Part shown: positions 21,101-36,100 of the stretch, one piece after another
Position numbering within the stretch: the first letter of the stretch is position 1
Layout: every line of letters begins with the position of its first letter
From: Pseudomonas sp. 7SR1
Lineage (GTDB): Bacteria; Pseudomonadota; Gammaproteobacteria; Pseudomonadales; Pseudomonadaceae
NCBI RefSeq assembly: GCF_900156465.1
Contig: NZ_LT707064.1
Coordinates: 4,169,001-4,233,000, forward strand
Direction: 5' to 3'
Length of the DNA stretch: 64,000 nt
The notes under the pieces: generated by a model
The model's input: only the letters and a program-made list of their open reading frames with translations
Told to the model about the DNA's origin: nothing
Databases searched by the model: none
Program-made: the position numbers and the translations under genes

Positions 21101-24100
21101 GATCTATATCGGCGGTGCCGGTGTGGCGCGCGGTTACCTCAATCGCGATGACCTCACTGCCGAACGCTTCCTGAAGGACCCGTTCAGCAGCGAAACCAAC
21201 GCCCGGATGTACAGGACTGGCGACCTGGGTCGCTACCTGCCGGACGGCAATATCGAATACCTGGGCCGTAACGACGACCAGGTGAAGATCCGTGGTTTCC
21301 GCATCGAACTGGGGGAGATCGAAGCCAGGCTCGCTCAGTATCCAGGTCTCCAGGAAACCGTGGTCCTGGCGCGCGAGGACATACCCGGCGATAAACGTCT
21401 GGTCGCCTATTTCACTCAATCCCGGACGAATGAGGCCGTGGACATCGAGGCGCTGCGCAGCCACCTGCAGGGGCAACTGCCGGCATACATGGTGCCGATG
21501 GCCTATGTCCGTCTCGATGCCTTGCCGTTGACCCCCAACGGCAAGCTGGACCGCAAGGCCTTGCCGGCGCCAGACCTCGACTCGGTCATTACCCGAGGCT
21601 ATGAAGCCCCTCAAGGCGACGTCGAAACCACCCTGGCGCAGCTCTGGCAGGCGCTGCTGGGTGTGGAACAGGTCGGTCGTCACGACCATTTCTTCGAACT
21701 GGGCGGTCATTCCTTGCTGGCTGTCAGCCTGATCGAGCGGATGCGTCAGGTGGGCCTGAGTGCCGACGTGCGCGTGCTGTTCAGTCAACCCACCCTGGCT
21801 GCGTTGGCCGCCGCGGTGGGTGGCAGCAATGAAATCGTGGTACCGGCCAACCGGATCCCGTCTGGCTGTACGCGGATCACCCCTGACATGCTGCTCCTGG
21901 CCGACCTGGACCAGGAGACCCTCGACCGGGTCGTTGAAACGGTGCCCGGTGGCGCTCGCAACGTGCAGGACATCTACCCCCTGGCGCCGCTGCAGGAAGG
22001 CATTCTTTATCACCATCTCGCCGCCCGGCAGGGCGACCCCTACGTGCTCCAGACCCAGTTCGCCTTCGCAACCAGGGAGCGCCTGGAAGACTTCTGCCGT
22101 GCGTTGCAGCAGGTCATCGACCGCCACGACATTCTCAGGACCGCGGTACTCTGGGAAGGGCTCGATCAACCCTTGCAGGTCGTCTGGCGCGAAGCAGCGC
22201 TGATGCAGGAAGAGGTCGCACTGGACCCGGTCGACGGCGACATGGCGGCGCTGCTGTACCAGCGCTTCGACTCGAGGCATCACCGCCTGGATATCACCCG
22301 GGCCCCGATGCTGCAACTGGTCTATGCCCATGACACCGATACGGATCGCTGGCTGGCGATGCTGTTGTTCCACCATATGGCACTGGACCACACCGCGATG
22401 GACGTGGTGCGCCACGAGATGCAGTTGCATCTGCTGGGCCAGGCCGATCGTCTGGGCGCTGCGATGCCGTATCGCAACTATGTGGCCCAGGCGCGTCTGG
22501 GCGTGAGCCCTGAAGCGCACGAAGCGTTCTTCCGCGAAATGCTGGGCGATGTGGACGCACCGACCCTGCCGTTCGGCCTGCAGGATGTACAGGCCACGGG
22601 GCAGGGTATCGAGGAGGCCACGCGGGTACTCGCCCATGATCTGGGCCAGGGCTTGAGAGCGCGAGCCCGTCACCTGGGCGTGAGCGCCGCGAGCCTGGTC
22701 CATCTGGCCTGGGCGCAGGTGCTGGGGCGAGTGACCGGCCAGGACGATGTGGTGTTCGGCACCGTGCTGATGGGCCGGATGCAGGGCGGCGAGGGGGCTG
22801 ATCGAGCCTTGGGCATGTTCATCAACACCTTGCCGTTGCGGGTGCGCGTGGGGTCAACCGGCGTCCGTGCCGGCGTGAAAGCCACCCACGCACGACTGGC
22901 TGCGTTGCTGGCCCATGAGCACGCCTCGCTGGCGCTGGCGCAACGCTGCAGCGGTGTGGCTGCGCCGACGCCGTTGTTCAGCGCCTTGCTCAACTACCGC
23001 CACAGCGCACCGACGGCGTCCAGCGAGGCGCTGCCGGCCTGGAACGGTATCGAGGTGCTCGGTGGCGAGGAACGCACCAACTATCCGCTGATGCTGTCGG
23101 TGGACGACCTGGGCGACGGCTTCAGTCTCACCGTCCAGGCGGTGACCGGTATCGACGCGGCACGGGTCGGTGCCTACATGGAAACGGCCCTGGCGAGCCT
23201 GGTGGAGGCCCTGGAGCATGCGCCGGAAAATCCATTGGCCGACCTGTCGATCTTGCCGGCGACGGAACGCGAAGAGTTGCTGGTGGGCTTCAACGCCACC
23301 CAGGCCGAATACCCGCTGGCGCAGACGATTCACGGGTTGTTCGAAGCGCAAGTTCAGCGCACGCCGGAATCGCTGGCGGTGCTGCATCGCGGACAACGCC
23401 TGAGCTATCGCGAACTGAACGAGCGGGCCAACCGCCTGGCCCATTACCTGCGCAAGCAGGGGGTGAAACCCGATTCCCGGGTGGCGATCTGTGTCGAGCG
23501 AAGCCTCGACATGGTGGTGGGCCTGTTGGCGATCCTCAAGGCCGGCGGCGGTTACGTACCGCTGGATCCGGCTTACCCGGCGGACCGGATCGCCTACATG
23601 CTGGAAGACAGCGCCCCGGCGGCGGTGCTGGCCCAGGCGGCGACGCTTGGATTGTTGGCCGGCGCTGCGATGCCGGTCATCGATCTGGGCAGCGAACTTT
23701 GGCAGGACGAATCCGTTCTGAATCCCCAGGTTCCGGAACTGACCTCGTCGCACCTGGCCTATGTGATCTACACCTCCGGTTCCACCGGTCTGCCCAAGGG
23801 CGTGATGATCGAGCACCGCAACACGGTGAACTTCCTGACCTGGGCGCAGCGTTCCTTCGATGCGCAAACCCTGTCGAAGACGCTGTTTTCCACTTCTTTG
23901 AACTTCGACCTGGCGGTCTACGAGTGCTTCGCGCCGTTGACCTGCGGTGGCAGCATCGACGTGGTCACCAACGTGCTGGAACTGCAACAGGGCGAGCACG
24001 ACATCACCTTGATCAACACCGTACCGTCCGCCCTCAAGGCACTGCTGGAATCCGGTGGCTTGGGCGAGGGTGTCGAGACCGTCAACGTGGCGGGCGAAGC

Positions 24101-27100
24101 CCTCAAGCGCAGCCTGGTGGAGGCGCTGTTCGAGCAGACTTCCGTCAAGCGCCTGTGCAACCTGTATGGCCCATCGGAAACCACCACTTATTCAAGCTGG
24201 GTATCGATGTCCCGCGAAGAGGGTTTCGCTGCGCATATCGGTAAACCGGTGGCCAACACCCAGTTCTATCTGCTGGATGAACACCGTCAACCGGTGCCAT
24301 TGGGCGTACCGGGAGAGATCTATATCGGCGGTGCCGGTGTGGCGCGCGGTTACCTCAATCGCGATGACCTCACTGCCGAACGCTTCCTGAAGGACCCGTT
24401 CAGCAGCGAAACCAACGCCCGGATGTACAAGACCGGCGACCTGGGGAGATACCTGCCGGACGGCAATATCGAATACCTGGGTCGTAACGACGATCAGGTG
24501 AAGATCCGTGGTTTCCGCATCGAACTGGGGGAGATCGAAGCACGGCTCGCTGGGCATGAAGCGGTAAAAGAGGCGGTGATCCTGGCCCGTGAGGACGTCC
24601 CCGGCGATAAACGCCTGGTGGCCTATTTCACCGAGTCCCGGGCCGTGGACATCGAGGCCCTGCGCAGCCATCTGCAAGGGCAATTGCCGGATTACATGGT
24701 GCCCGTGGCCTACGTACGCCTGGACGCCTTGCCGTTGACCCCCAACGGCAAGCTGGACCGCAAGGCCTTGCCGGCGCCAGACCTCGACTCGGTCATTACC
24801 CGAGGCTATGAAGCCCCTCAAGGCGACGTCGAAACCACCCTGGCGCAGATCTGGCAAGCGCTGCTGGGCGTGGAACAGGTCGGTCGTCACGACCATTTCT
24901 TCGAACTGGGCGGTCATTCCCTGCTGGCCGTCAGCCTGATCGAGCGGATGCGCCAGGTGGGCCTGAGTGCCGACGTGCGCGTGCTGTTCGGCCAGCCAAC
25001 GCTATCGGCGCTGGCGGCGGCAGTGGGCGGGTACTGCGAAGTCGAGGTGCCGGCCAACGGCATTGCCCGGGATTGCACGAGAATCATGCCGGACATGCTG
25101 TCGTTGACCAGGCTGGACCAGGAGGCCATCGACCGGATCGTGGCGAGCGTGCCGGGTGGTGCGGGCAATGTGCAGGACATCTACCCCCTGGCACCGCTCC
25201 AGGAGGGGATTCTCTACCATCATCTGTCGGCCGAGCAGGGCGACCCCTATCTCCTTCAGGCGCTGTTTGGCCTGCGAGACCGGCAGCGCCTCGATGATTT
25301 CATCCTTGCGTTGCAGAGCGTCATCGATCGCCACGACATCTTGCGTACCGCGATCGTGTGGGAAGGCCTCGACGAACCTCAGCAAGTGGTCTGGCGCCAG
25401 GCGCCGCTGAAGCTGGAAGCGTTCGAGCCGGACCCGCAAGGCGCAGGCATCGTCGAACAGTTGCAACAACGTTTCGATGCCCGGCTCTATGGGCTGGACA
25501 TGACCCAGGCACCGTTGATGCACCTGGCCTTCGCCGAAGACAAGCCCAACCAGCGCTGGGTCGCCCTGCTGCTGTTCCACCACATCGCCCTTGACCATAC
25601 GGCGCTCAAAGTGGTGCAGCGCGAAATGCAGGCGCATCTGCTGGGGCAAGTCGGGCAACTGGATGCGGCAGTGCCTTATCGCAACTATGTGGCCCAGGCT
25701 CGCCTGGGCGTGAGCCAGGAAGAGCACGAGGCGTTCTTCCGCGACATGCTCGGCGACGTGGAGGAGCCGACCCTGCCGTTCGGCTTGCAACAGGTGCAGG
25801 GGGACGGCCACGACATCGAAGAAGCCGGCCGATTGCTCGAGCGCGATCTGAGCCGTCGTCTGCGGCGTCTTGCGCGCCGGTCCGGCGTGGGGACGGCCAG
25901 CCTTTGTCACTTGGCCTGGGCGCAAGTCCTGGCCTGTGTCTCGGGCAAATCCGAGGTGGTGTTCGGTACGGTGCTGCTGGGCCGGATGCAGGGCGGCCAG
26001 GGTGCCGACCGCGCATTGGGCATGTTCATCAATACCTTGCCCCTTCGCGTCAGCGTCGATGACCAGGATGTCCGCACGGGTGTCCAGGCCGTCCATGGGC
26101 GTCTCACCGCGCTGTTGGGCCATGAGCACGCCTCGCTGGCCCTGGCGCAACGCTGCAGTGGCGTGAGCGCACCGGCACCGCTGTTCAGTGCCTTGCTGAA
26201 CTACCGCAACTCCAGTGAACAGGTCGATGCGCTGGAGGTTGACGCTGCCTGGCAGGGCATCGAGACGCTGGACGGCGAATCACGTACCAACTATCCCCTG
26301 ACGTTGTCGGTGGATGACCTGGGCGAGGATTTCGCCCTGACCGTCCTGGTGAAGAACGGCATCGGCGCGCAGCGGGTCTGCGCGTATATGGAGCGCGCGC
26401 TGCAGAGCCTCGCCACGGCACTGGAGTCCAGCCCGGCTACACGTCTGCACGACCTGGCTGTGCTGCCCCATGCCGAACGCGAGCGGGTACTGGAGGCGTT
26501 CAACGCGACCACACGCGCCTATCCACGGGACAAGACCGTCCATGCCGTGTTCGAACAGCAGGCGCAGGATTGTGCGGATGCCATCGCCGTGGTGCACGAT
26601 GAACAATGCCTGACCTACGGTGAACTCAACATCAGGGCCAATCGTCTGGCTCGCCATCTGGCAGGCCTGGGTGTGCAGCCGGGGGACCGTGTAGCGCTGG
26701 GATTGGCCCGTTCGGTTGAACTGCTGGTCAGCCAGTTGGCGGTGCTCAAGTGCGCCGCCGTCTACGTGCCGCTGGACACCAGCGCGCCGTTGGAACGCCA
26801 GCAGTTCATGGTCGACGACAGCGGGGCCAAGGTCCTGCTGACCCAGAGCTCCCTGGTCTCGGCGCAGAGCGCTGTGCGGGTCGACCTGGATCGCCTGGAG
26901 TTGGCTGAAGCCAGCACCGACCTCGATCTGCCCCAGAGCGCCGAAGCGGTGGCCTACATCATGTACACCTCCGGTTCCACCGGCACTCCCAAGGGTGTGC
27001 TGGTGCCGCATCGGGCGATCAACCGACTGGTGATCAACAACGGCTACGCCGATTTCAATGCCCGGGACCGGGTGGCGTTCGCCTCCAACCCGGCCTTCGA

Positions 27101-30100
27101 CGCCAGTACCCTGGACGTCTGGGCGCCATTGCTCAACGGCGGCTGCGTGGTGGTGGTCGACCAGGACGTGCTGTTGTCCCGGGAGCGTTTCGCCCGGTTG
27201 CTGACCGAGCAGCGGGTCAGCGTGCTGTGGATGACCGCCGGCCTGTTCCATCAGTACGCCGCCGGCCTGATGCCGGTGTTCAAGCACTTGCGTTACCTGA
27301 TCGTCGGCGGTGATGTGCTCGATCCGGCGGTGATCGGCCGGGTCTTGAAAGAAGGCGCGCCGCAGCACCTGCTCAATGGCTATGGCCCGACGGAAGCCAC
27401 CACATTCACCACGACCCACGAAATCCGAGCCGTGGGCGAGGGCGGCATTCCCATTGGCCGTCCGGTGGGCAACAGCCGTGTCTACGTGCTGGACGCCCAG
27501 CTGCAACCGGTGCCGGTGGGCGTGGCGGGGGAGTTGTACATCGGTGGCGATGGCGTGGCGAAAGGGTATCTGAACCGCCCCGAACTGACCGCCGAGAAGT
27601 TCGTGACCGACCCGTTCAGCGCCGGCCCTGGGGCGTTGCTCTATCGCACCGGCGACCTGGCGCGCTGGCGTGTCGACGGCAGCGTGGACTACCTGGGGCG
27701 TAACGACGACCAGGTGAAGATCCGTGGCTTTCGTATCGAACTGGGGGAAATCGAAGCGCGGCTCGCCGAGCATGACAGCATCAGGACGGCTGCCGTCCTG
27801 GCGCGTGAAGACGTGCCAGGCGAGAAGCGCCTGGTGGCTTATTTCACCCTGAACGACCCGCAGGCAGGTGTGACCATCGAGACGCTGCGTAGCCATCTGC
27901 ATGCGCAGTTGCCCGATTACATGATGCCCATGGCCTACGTACTGCTTGAGACGCTGCCGCTGACGGCCAACGGCAAGCTGGACCGCCGGGCCTTGCCGGC
28001 GCCGGACGCCGAGGCTTATGCCAGCCGTGAATACGAAGCGCCCCAGGGAGCGGTGGAACAGACCCTGGCCCGGCTCTGGGCCGAGGTGCTCAAGGTCGAA
28101 CAGGTGGGGCGTCACGACCACTTCTTTGAATTGGGGGGCCATTCGCTGCTGGCGGTGACCCTGATCGAACGCATGCGCCAGGCCGGGCTGAGCGCCGATG
28201 TGCGCGTGCTGTTCAGCCAGCCGACCCTGGCGGCCCTGGCGGCCGCCATTGGCAGCGGCAAGGAAATCGAGGTGCCGGCGAACCTGATTGCCGCCGACTG
28301 TGTGCAGATCACCCCGGACATGCTCACCTTGGTAGCGCTTGATCAGCCAACCATTGACCGGATCGTGGCCACGGTGCCCGGTGGCGCACGCAACGTACAG
28401 GACATCTACCCGCTGGCGCCGCTGCAGGAAGGCATCCTCTACCACCACCTGACCGCCGAGCAGGGCGACCCCTATGTACTGAAAATACTCTTCGAACTGC
28501 ACAATCGTGACCGATTGACGGCTTTCGTCGATGCGCTTGAGCATGTCATCGATCGCCACGACATCCTGCGCACCAGCGTGGTCTGGGAAGGATTCGACTC
28601 ACCGGTGCAGGTGGTCTGGCGTAAAGCCCGACTGGTGGTGGAAGAGGTGGCGCTGGCCGACGCGGCGGGGGATATCGCCTCGCAGTTGCAGGCCCGCTTC
28701 GACCCGCGGCATTACCGTCTCGATATCACCCGTGCCCCCATGCTGCGGCTGGCTTACGCGCAAGACGCGGCCAGGGGACGCTGGGTCGCGGTGTTGCTCT
28801 TCCACCACATGGCCCTGGACCACACGGCCATGGAAGTGGTGCAGCACGAGATGCAGGCGCATCTGTTGGGCAAGACCGCTCCGCTGGCGGCGGCAGTGCC
28901 TTATCGCAACTATGTGGCGCAGGCGTGCCTGGGCGTGAGCGAACAGGAGCACGAACACTTCTTCCGCGAGATGCTCGGCGATATCGACGAGCCGACCCTG
29001 CCGTTCGGTGTACGGGACGTGCAGGGTGACGGGCGGGATATCGAGGAAGCCCGGCGGCCTGTCGACACGGCGTTGAGCCAGCGCCTACGGGTCCTGGCGC
29101 GGCAGTTGGGTGTCAGCGCTGCCAGCCTGGTTCACCTGGCCTGGGCACAGTTGCTGGGCCGCGTGTCCGGCAAGGACGACGTGGTATTCGGCACCGTACT
29201 GATGGGGCGCATGCAAGGCGGGGACGGTGCTGACCGGGCCCTGGGCATGTTCATCAACACCTTGCCCCTGCGAGTGGAAGTGGGCATCCAAAGCGTGCGT
29301 GAAGGGGTGGAAGCCACCCACGCGCGATTGACCGGCCTGCTGGGCCATGAACACGCGTCCCTGGCCCTGGCACAGCGTTGCAGTGGCGTGGTTGCGCCCA
29401 TGCCGCTGTTCAGCGCCTTGCTCAACTATCGTCACAGCGCCGGCCTCGCGGATTCCAGCCAGGCCCTGGCCGGTTGGGAAGGCATCGAGACCCTGAGCAA
29501 CGAAGAACGCACCAATTACCCGCTGACCCTGTCGGTGGACGACCTGGGCGACGATTTCCACCTGACCGCGCTGGCGGTGCCACGGATCGGCGCGCAACGG
29601 GTCTGCGAGTACATGCACATTGCCCTGGAAACCCTGGTGGAGTCCCTGGAGCTGGCGCCGTCGACGCCGTTGAACCGTCTGGCGATACTGCCGGCTGCCG
29701 AGCGTCGGCAGGTGGTAGCGGGTTTCAATGCGACCATGCGTCCTTATCCGCAGGATCGGACCGTCCATGGGTTGTTCGAAGCCCAGGCCGAGGCTCGTCC
29801 ACACGCCATCGCCGCTGTGCAGGATGGGCGTTGCCTGACCTACAGCGAGCTCAACGCCTGGGCCAACGGCCTGGCGCGCCATCTGGCAGGCCTGGGCGTG
29901 CAGCCCGGGGACCGCGTGGCGCTGGGGCTGGGGCGTTCGATCGAGCTGCTGGTCGGCCAGTTGGCGGTGCTCAAGTGTGCCGCCGTCTACGTGCCGCTGG
30001 ATATCGGCGCGCCGCTGGAGCGCCAGCAGTTCATGGTCGACGACAGTGGAGCGCAGGTGGTCCTGGCCCGCAAAGGTCAGAAGGTTCCTGCGGGTCCTCT

Positions 30101-33100
30101 GCGGGTGGACCTGGGTCACATGGAGGTGGATGAAACCTGTGTCGACCTCGATCTGCCCCAGAGCGCCGAAGCGGTGGCCTACATCATGTACACCTCCGGT
30201 TCCACCGGCACTCCCAAGGGTGTGCTGGTGCCGCATCGGGCGATCAACCGACTGGTGATCAACAACGGCTACGCCGATTTCAATGCCCGGGACCGGGTGG
30301 CGTTCGCCTCCAACCCGGCCTTCGACGCCAGTACCCTGGACGTCTGGGCGCCGTTGCTCAACGGCGGCTGCGTGGTAGTGGTCGACCAGGACGTGCTGTT
30401 GTCCCGGGAGCGTTTCGCCCGGTTGCTGACCGAGCAGCGGGTCAGCGTGCTGTGGATGACCGCCGGCCTGTTCCATCAGTACGCCGCCGGCCTGATGCCG
30501 GTGTTCAAGCACTTGCGTTACCTGATCGTGGGCGGTGATGTGCTCGATCCGGCGGTGATCGGCCGGGTCTTGAAAGAAGGCGCGCCGCAGCATCTGCTCA
30601 ATGGCTATGGCCCGACGGAGGCCACCACATTCACCACGACCCACGAAATCCGAGCCGTGGGCGAGGGCGGCATTCCCATTGGCCGTCCGGTGGGCAACAG
30701 CCGTGTCTATGTGCTGGATGCCCAGCTGCAACCGGTGCCGGTGGGCGTGGCGGGCGAGCTGTACATCGGTGGCGATGGCGTGGCGAAAGGGTATCTGAAC
30801 CGCCCCGAACTGACCGCCGAGAAGTTCGTGACCGACCCGTTCAGCGCCGACCCTGGGGCGTTGCTCTATCGCACCGGCGACCTGGCGCGCTGGCGTGTCG
30901 ACGGCAGCGTGGACTACCTGGGGCGTAACGACGACCAGGTGAAGATCCGTGGCTTTCGTATCGAGCTGGGGGAAATCGAAGCGCGGCTCGGCCAGTGTCC
31001 GGGGGTGCAGGACGCGGTGGTGCTGGCGCGCCAGGACGAGACCGGTCCCAAGCGCCTGGTGGGGTATGTGATTGCCGAGCCGGGTGTCACCCTGTCGGTG
31101 CAGGATCTGCGCGCAGAGTTGGCGAGTGCACTGGCCGACTACATGGTCCCCAGCGCCTTCGTGGTGCTGCCGTCGTTCCCCTTGACGGCCAACGGCAAGC
31201 TGGACCGCCGGGCCTTGCCGGCGCCGGACGCCGAGGCTTATGCCAGCCGTGAATACGAAGCGCCCCAGGGAGCGGTGGAACAGACCCTGGCCCGGCTCTG
31301 GGCCGAGGTGCTCAAGGTCGAACAGGTGGGGCGTCACGACCACTTCTTTGAATTGGGGGGCCATTCGCTGCTGGCGGTGACCCTGATCGAACGCATGCGC
31401 CAGGCCGGGCTGAGCGCCGATGTGCGCGTGCTGTTCAGCCAGCCGACCCTGGCGGCCCTGGCGGCCGCCATTGGCAGTGGCAAGGAAATCGAGGTGCCGG
31501 CGAACCTGATTGCCGCCGACTGTGTGCAGATCACCCCGGACATGCTCACCTTGGTAGCGCTTGATCAGCCAACCATTGACCGGATCGTGGCCACGGTGCC
31601 CGGTGGCGCGCGCAACGTACAGGACATCTACCCGCTGGCGCCGCTGCAGGAAGGCATCCTCTATCACCACCTGGCCGCCGAACAGGGCGACCCCTACGTG
31701 CTTCAATCGCAGTTCGCCTTCGATACGCTCGAGCGTTTCGAAGCGTTCGTCGAGGCGTTGCAAGTGGTGATCGATCGCCATGACATCCTGCGCACCAGCG
31801 TGGTCTGGGAAGGCCTGGACGAGCCGCTGCAAGTGGTCTGGCGCCAGGTGCGGCTGGAGCCGCAACGCTTCGAGCCCGAGGCCACCGCCGGTGACGTCGC
31901 CACGCAACTGGCGACCCGCTTCGATGCGCGGCACTACCGCCTGGATCTGCGTCGGGCGCCGATGCTGCAACTGGTCCATGCCCGGGACGAGGCCCAGGAC
32001 CGCTGGGTGGCGATCCTGCTGTTCCACCACATGGCCCTGGACCATACGGCCCTGGAAGTGGTGCAGCACGAAATGCAGGCGCACCTGATGGGCGAAGCCG
32101 CACAGTTGGCCGAAGCGGTGCCGTACCGCAACTATGTCGCCCAGGCCAGGCTTGGAATGAGCGAGCAAGAGCACGAAGTGTTTTTCCGGCAGATGCTCGG
32201 TGAGATCGAGGAGCCGACGCTGCCGTTCGGATTGGCCCAGGTCCAGGGCGACGGGCGTGGCATCGAGGAAGTCACGGTTGCGGTCGATGACGCTGTGGGC
32301 CGGGGGCTGCGCAGCCAGGCCCGGCGCCTGGGCGTCAGCGCCGCGAGCCTGATCCATCTGGCCTGGGCACGGGTCATGGCCCTGGCGTGCGGCCAGGAAC
32401 ACGTGGTCTTCGGCACCGTACTGATGGGGCGGATGCAGGGGGGCGACGGTGCCGACCGTGCGCTGGGGATGTTCATCAATACCTTGCCGATATGCGTGTC
32501 GGTGGGCGAGCAAAGCGTGGACGAGGCGGTGAAGGCGACCCATGCCCGGCTGACCGGAATGCTGGCTCATGAGCACGCTTCCCTGGCCCTGGCCCAGCGT
32601 TGCAGTGGCGTGGCGGCGCCGACGCCTTTGTTCAGTGCGCTGCTGAATTACCGCCACAGTGCCACGCAGGTGACAGAGGCCTTGCTGTCGGCCTGGAGCG
32701 GCATGCAGATGCTGTCCAGCGAAGAACGTACCAACTACCCGCTGACCATGAACGTCGATGACCTGGGGGATGGCTTCAGCCTGACGGCGCTGGTGGAATC
32801 GCGGATCGGGGCGCAACGCATCTGCGACTACCTGCAAGTCGCGCTGCGCAGCCTGTTCGAGGCCCTGGAACAGGCGCCGCAAACACCGGTGCAGAGCCTG
32901 CCGGTGCTGCCGCAGGCCGAGCGTCGCCAACTGCTGGAGACCTGGAATGCGTCGTCGGCGACCTACCCCCATGACGCGTTGATCCACGGGCAGGTGGAGG
33001 CCTGCGCCGCAGCCCGGCCCGATGCGCTGGCGGTGCGGTTCGAGGACCGTTCGCTGACCTATGGCGAACTCAACGCCCGGGCCAACCAGGTGGCCCATCA

Positions 33101-36100
33101 CCTGTTGTCCCTGGGCATTCGCCCCGATGACCGGGTGGCGATCTGCGTCGAGCGTGGGCTGGACATGATCGTCGGCCTGCTGGGTATCCTCAAGTCCGGT
33201 GCCGGCTATGTACCGCTGGATCCGGCCTATCCGGCCGAGCGCCTGGCCTTCATGCTGCAGGACAGCACGCCGGTGGCGGTGCTCACCCAGGCTGCGACGC
33301 GGCATTGCCTGGCAGACGTGACGGTTCCGGTGATCGATCTGGACCGTGCTGAATGGCCGGAAGCGTCCCTGGGCAACCCCCAGGTGGCGGGCCTGGATTC
33401 CAGCCACCTGGCCTACGTGATCTACACCTCCGGCTCCACCGGCCTGCCCAAGGGGGTGATGGTGGAGCATCGCAACGTGGCGCGGCTGTTCTCGGCCACC
33501 CGACCCTGGTTCGATTTCGGTCCCCAGGACGTCTGGGCCCTGTTCCATTCCTTCGCCTTCGACTTCTCGGTCTGGGAAATCTGGGGCGCGCTGACCCACG
33601 GCGGCCGCCTGCTGGTGGTACCGCAACTGGTAAGCCGTTCGCCGCAGGATTGCTACACGCTGCTGTGCGAGGAGGGCGTCACGGTACTGAACCAGACGCC
33701 GAGTGCCTTCCGCCAACTGATCGCGGCCCAGGGCGAAAGCGAGCTCAGACACAGCCTGCGCCAGGTGATCTTCGGCGGCGAAGCCTTGGAAACCGGCATC
33801 CTCAAACCGTGGTATGCCCGGGAGATCAACGCCGGCACGCAACTGGTGAACATGTACGGCATCACCGAAACCACCGTGCACGTGACTTACCACGCACTGA
33901 GCGCGGACGACGCGCAGCGGGTCGGTGTCAGCCCCATCGGCACGCGCATTCCCGACCTGCAATTGCATGTGCTCGACGCCCGGCGCGAGCCGGTACCGGT
34001 GGGTGTAGTCGGGGAAATGTACGTCGGCGGTGCGGGTGTGGCCCGTGGTTACCTGAATCGTCCCGAGCTCGATCGGCAGCGCTTTATCGCCGATCCCTTC
34101 AGTGGATGCGAAGGGGCGCGTCTGTACCGGACCGGCGACCTGGGACGCCGACTGGCCGACGGCAGCATCGAATACCTGGGCCGCAACGACGACCAGGTGA
34201 AGATTCGTGGCTTCCGCATCGAGCTGGGCGAGATCGAAGCCAGGCTGGCCGCGTGCGAAGGTGTCCGCGAAGCGGTGGTCATCGCGCGCGAGGACGAGCC
34301 GGGGGACAAGCGCCTGGTGGCCTATGTGATCGCCGAAGAAGGCGAGCCGCCCACGGCAGCCGGGTTGCGTGCCGCACTGCTGGGCTCCCTGGCGGACTAC
34401 ATGGTGCCAGGCGCCTTCGTGATGCTCGATGCCTTCCCGTTGACCACCAACGGCAAGCTCGACCGCAAGGCGTTGCCGGCGCCGGACCAGTCATCGGTGG
34501 CGACTCGCGAATACGAAGCACCGCAAGGCGATGCCGAAACCGTCATCGCCACGATCTGGCAGGACCTGCTGGATCTTGATCGGATCGGTCGTCACGATAA
34601 CTTCTTCGAACTGGGGGGCCATTCCCTGCTGGCGGTGAAGCTGATCGAACGCATGCGCCAGGCCGGGCTGAGCGCCGACGTCCGGGTGCTGTTCGGTCAA
34701 CCGACCCTGGCGGCCCTGGCCGCTGCGGTAGGCGGACGTACGGACGTGGTGGTGCCGGCCAATCGTATTGCCTCGGACTGTCGACGGATCACGCCAGAGC
34801 TGTTGCCTCTGGCGACCCTGAGCCAGGACGAGATCGACCGCGTGGTGGCGATGGTGCCGGGCGGCTTGGCCAACGTACAGGACATCTATGCCCTGGCACC
34901 GCTGCAGGAAGGTATCCTTTATCACCACCTCGCCGCCGCCCAGGGCGATCCCTATCTGCAATACATGATGTTCGCGTTCGACACCTTCGCCCGACTGGAG
35001 GCGTTTACCCACGCGTTCCAATCGGTCGTCGCCCGGCATGACATCTTGCGTACGAGTGTGCTCTGGGAGGACCTGGCCGAGCCCGTGCAGGTGGTCTGGC
35101 GTGACGCCCGGATGGTGGTGGAGTCGGTGGAGCTGGACCCGGCGGCGGGCGATGTCGCCGCGCAGTTGCACCAGCGCTTCGACCCCAGGCACTACCGCCT
35201 GGACATTCGCCAGGCACCGCTGATACGGGTCGCCTATGCCCAGGACCCGGCGAACCAGCGCTGGGTGGGTATGCTGCTGTTCCATCATCTGGTGGACGAC
35301 GCCACGTCCCTGGCGGCACTGTCCGCCGAGATCGAGGCGCACATGCTCGGGCGGGCAGATCGCTTGCCGGCGTCGGTGCCGTACCGCAACTACGTGGCCC
35401 AGGCTCGCCTGGGGGTGAGCCGCGAGGCCCACGAAGCGTTTTTCCGCGACATGCTTGGCGACGTCGACGAGCCGACATTGCCGTTCGGTTTGCAGGATGT
35501 GCAAGGCGATGGCAGCGGGATCGAGGAGGCCGGACAGCTTGTCGAGGCCGACCTGAGCCGCCGATTGCGGGCCCAGGCCCGTCTGCTCGGTGTGAGCGCG
35601 GCGAGCCTGTACCACCTGGTCTGGGCCCAGGTGCTGGGCAAGGTGTCGGGCCGCGAAGAGGTGGTGTTCGGTACCGTCCTGATGGGCCGGATGCAAGGCG
35701 GCGAGGGGGCCGACCGGGCGCTGGGGATGTTCATCAATACGCTGCCACTGCGGGTCAGCCTGCAAACCGATGTGCGTGCCGGTGTGACCACGACCCATGC
35801 GCGGCTGACCGCCTTGCTGGGGCACGAGCACGCCTCGCTGGCACTGGCGCAACGTTGCAGCGGCGTGGAAGCGCCGACGCCACTGTTCAGTGCCTTGCTC
35901 AATTATCGGCACACGGGTGCGATCACCACCACCGAGGCGTTGTCGGCCTGGGACGGTATCCAGATGCTCAGTGGCGAAGAGCGGACCAACTATCCCTTGA
36001 CGCTGGCGGTGGACGACCAGGGCGAGGCGTTCAGCTTCACTGTGATGACGCCTGCGCGCATCGGTGCCCAGCGGATGTGTGGTTATGTGCGCCAGACCCT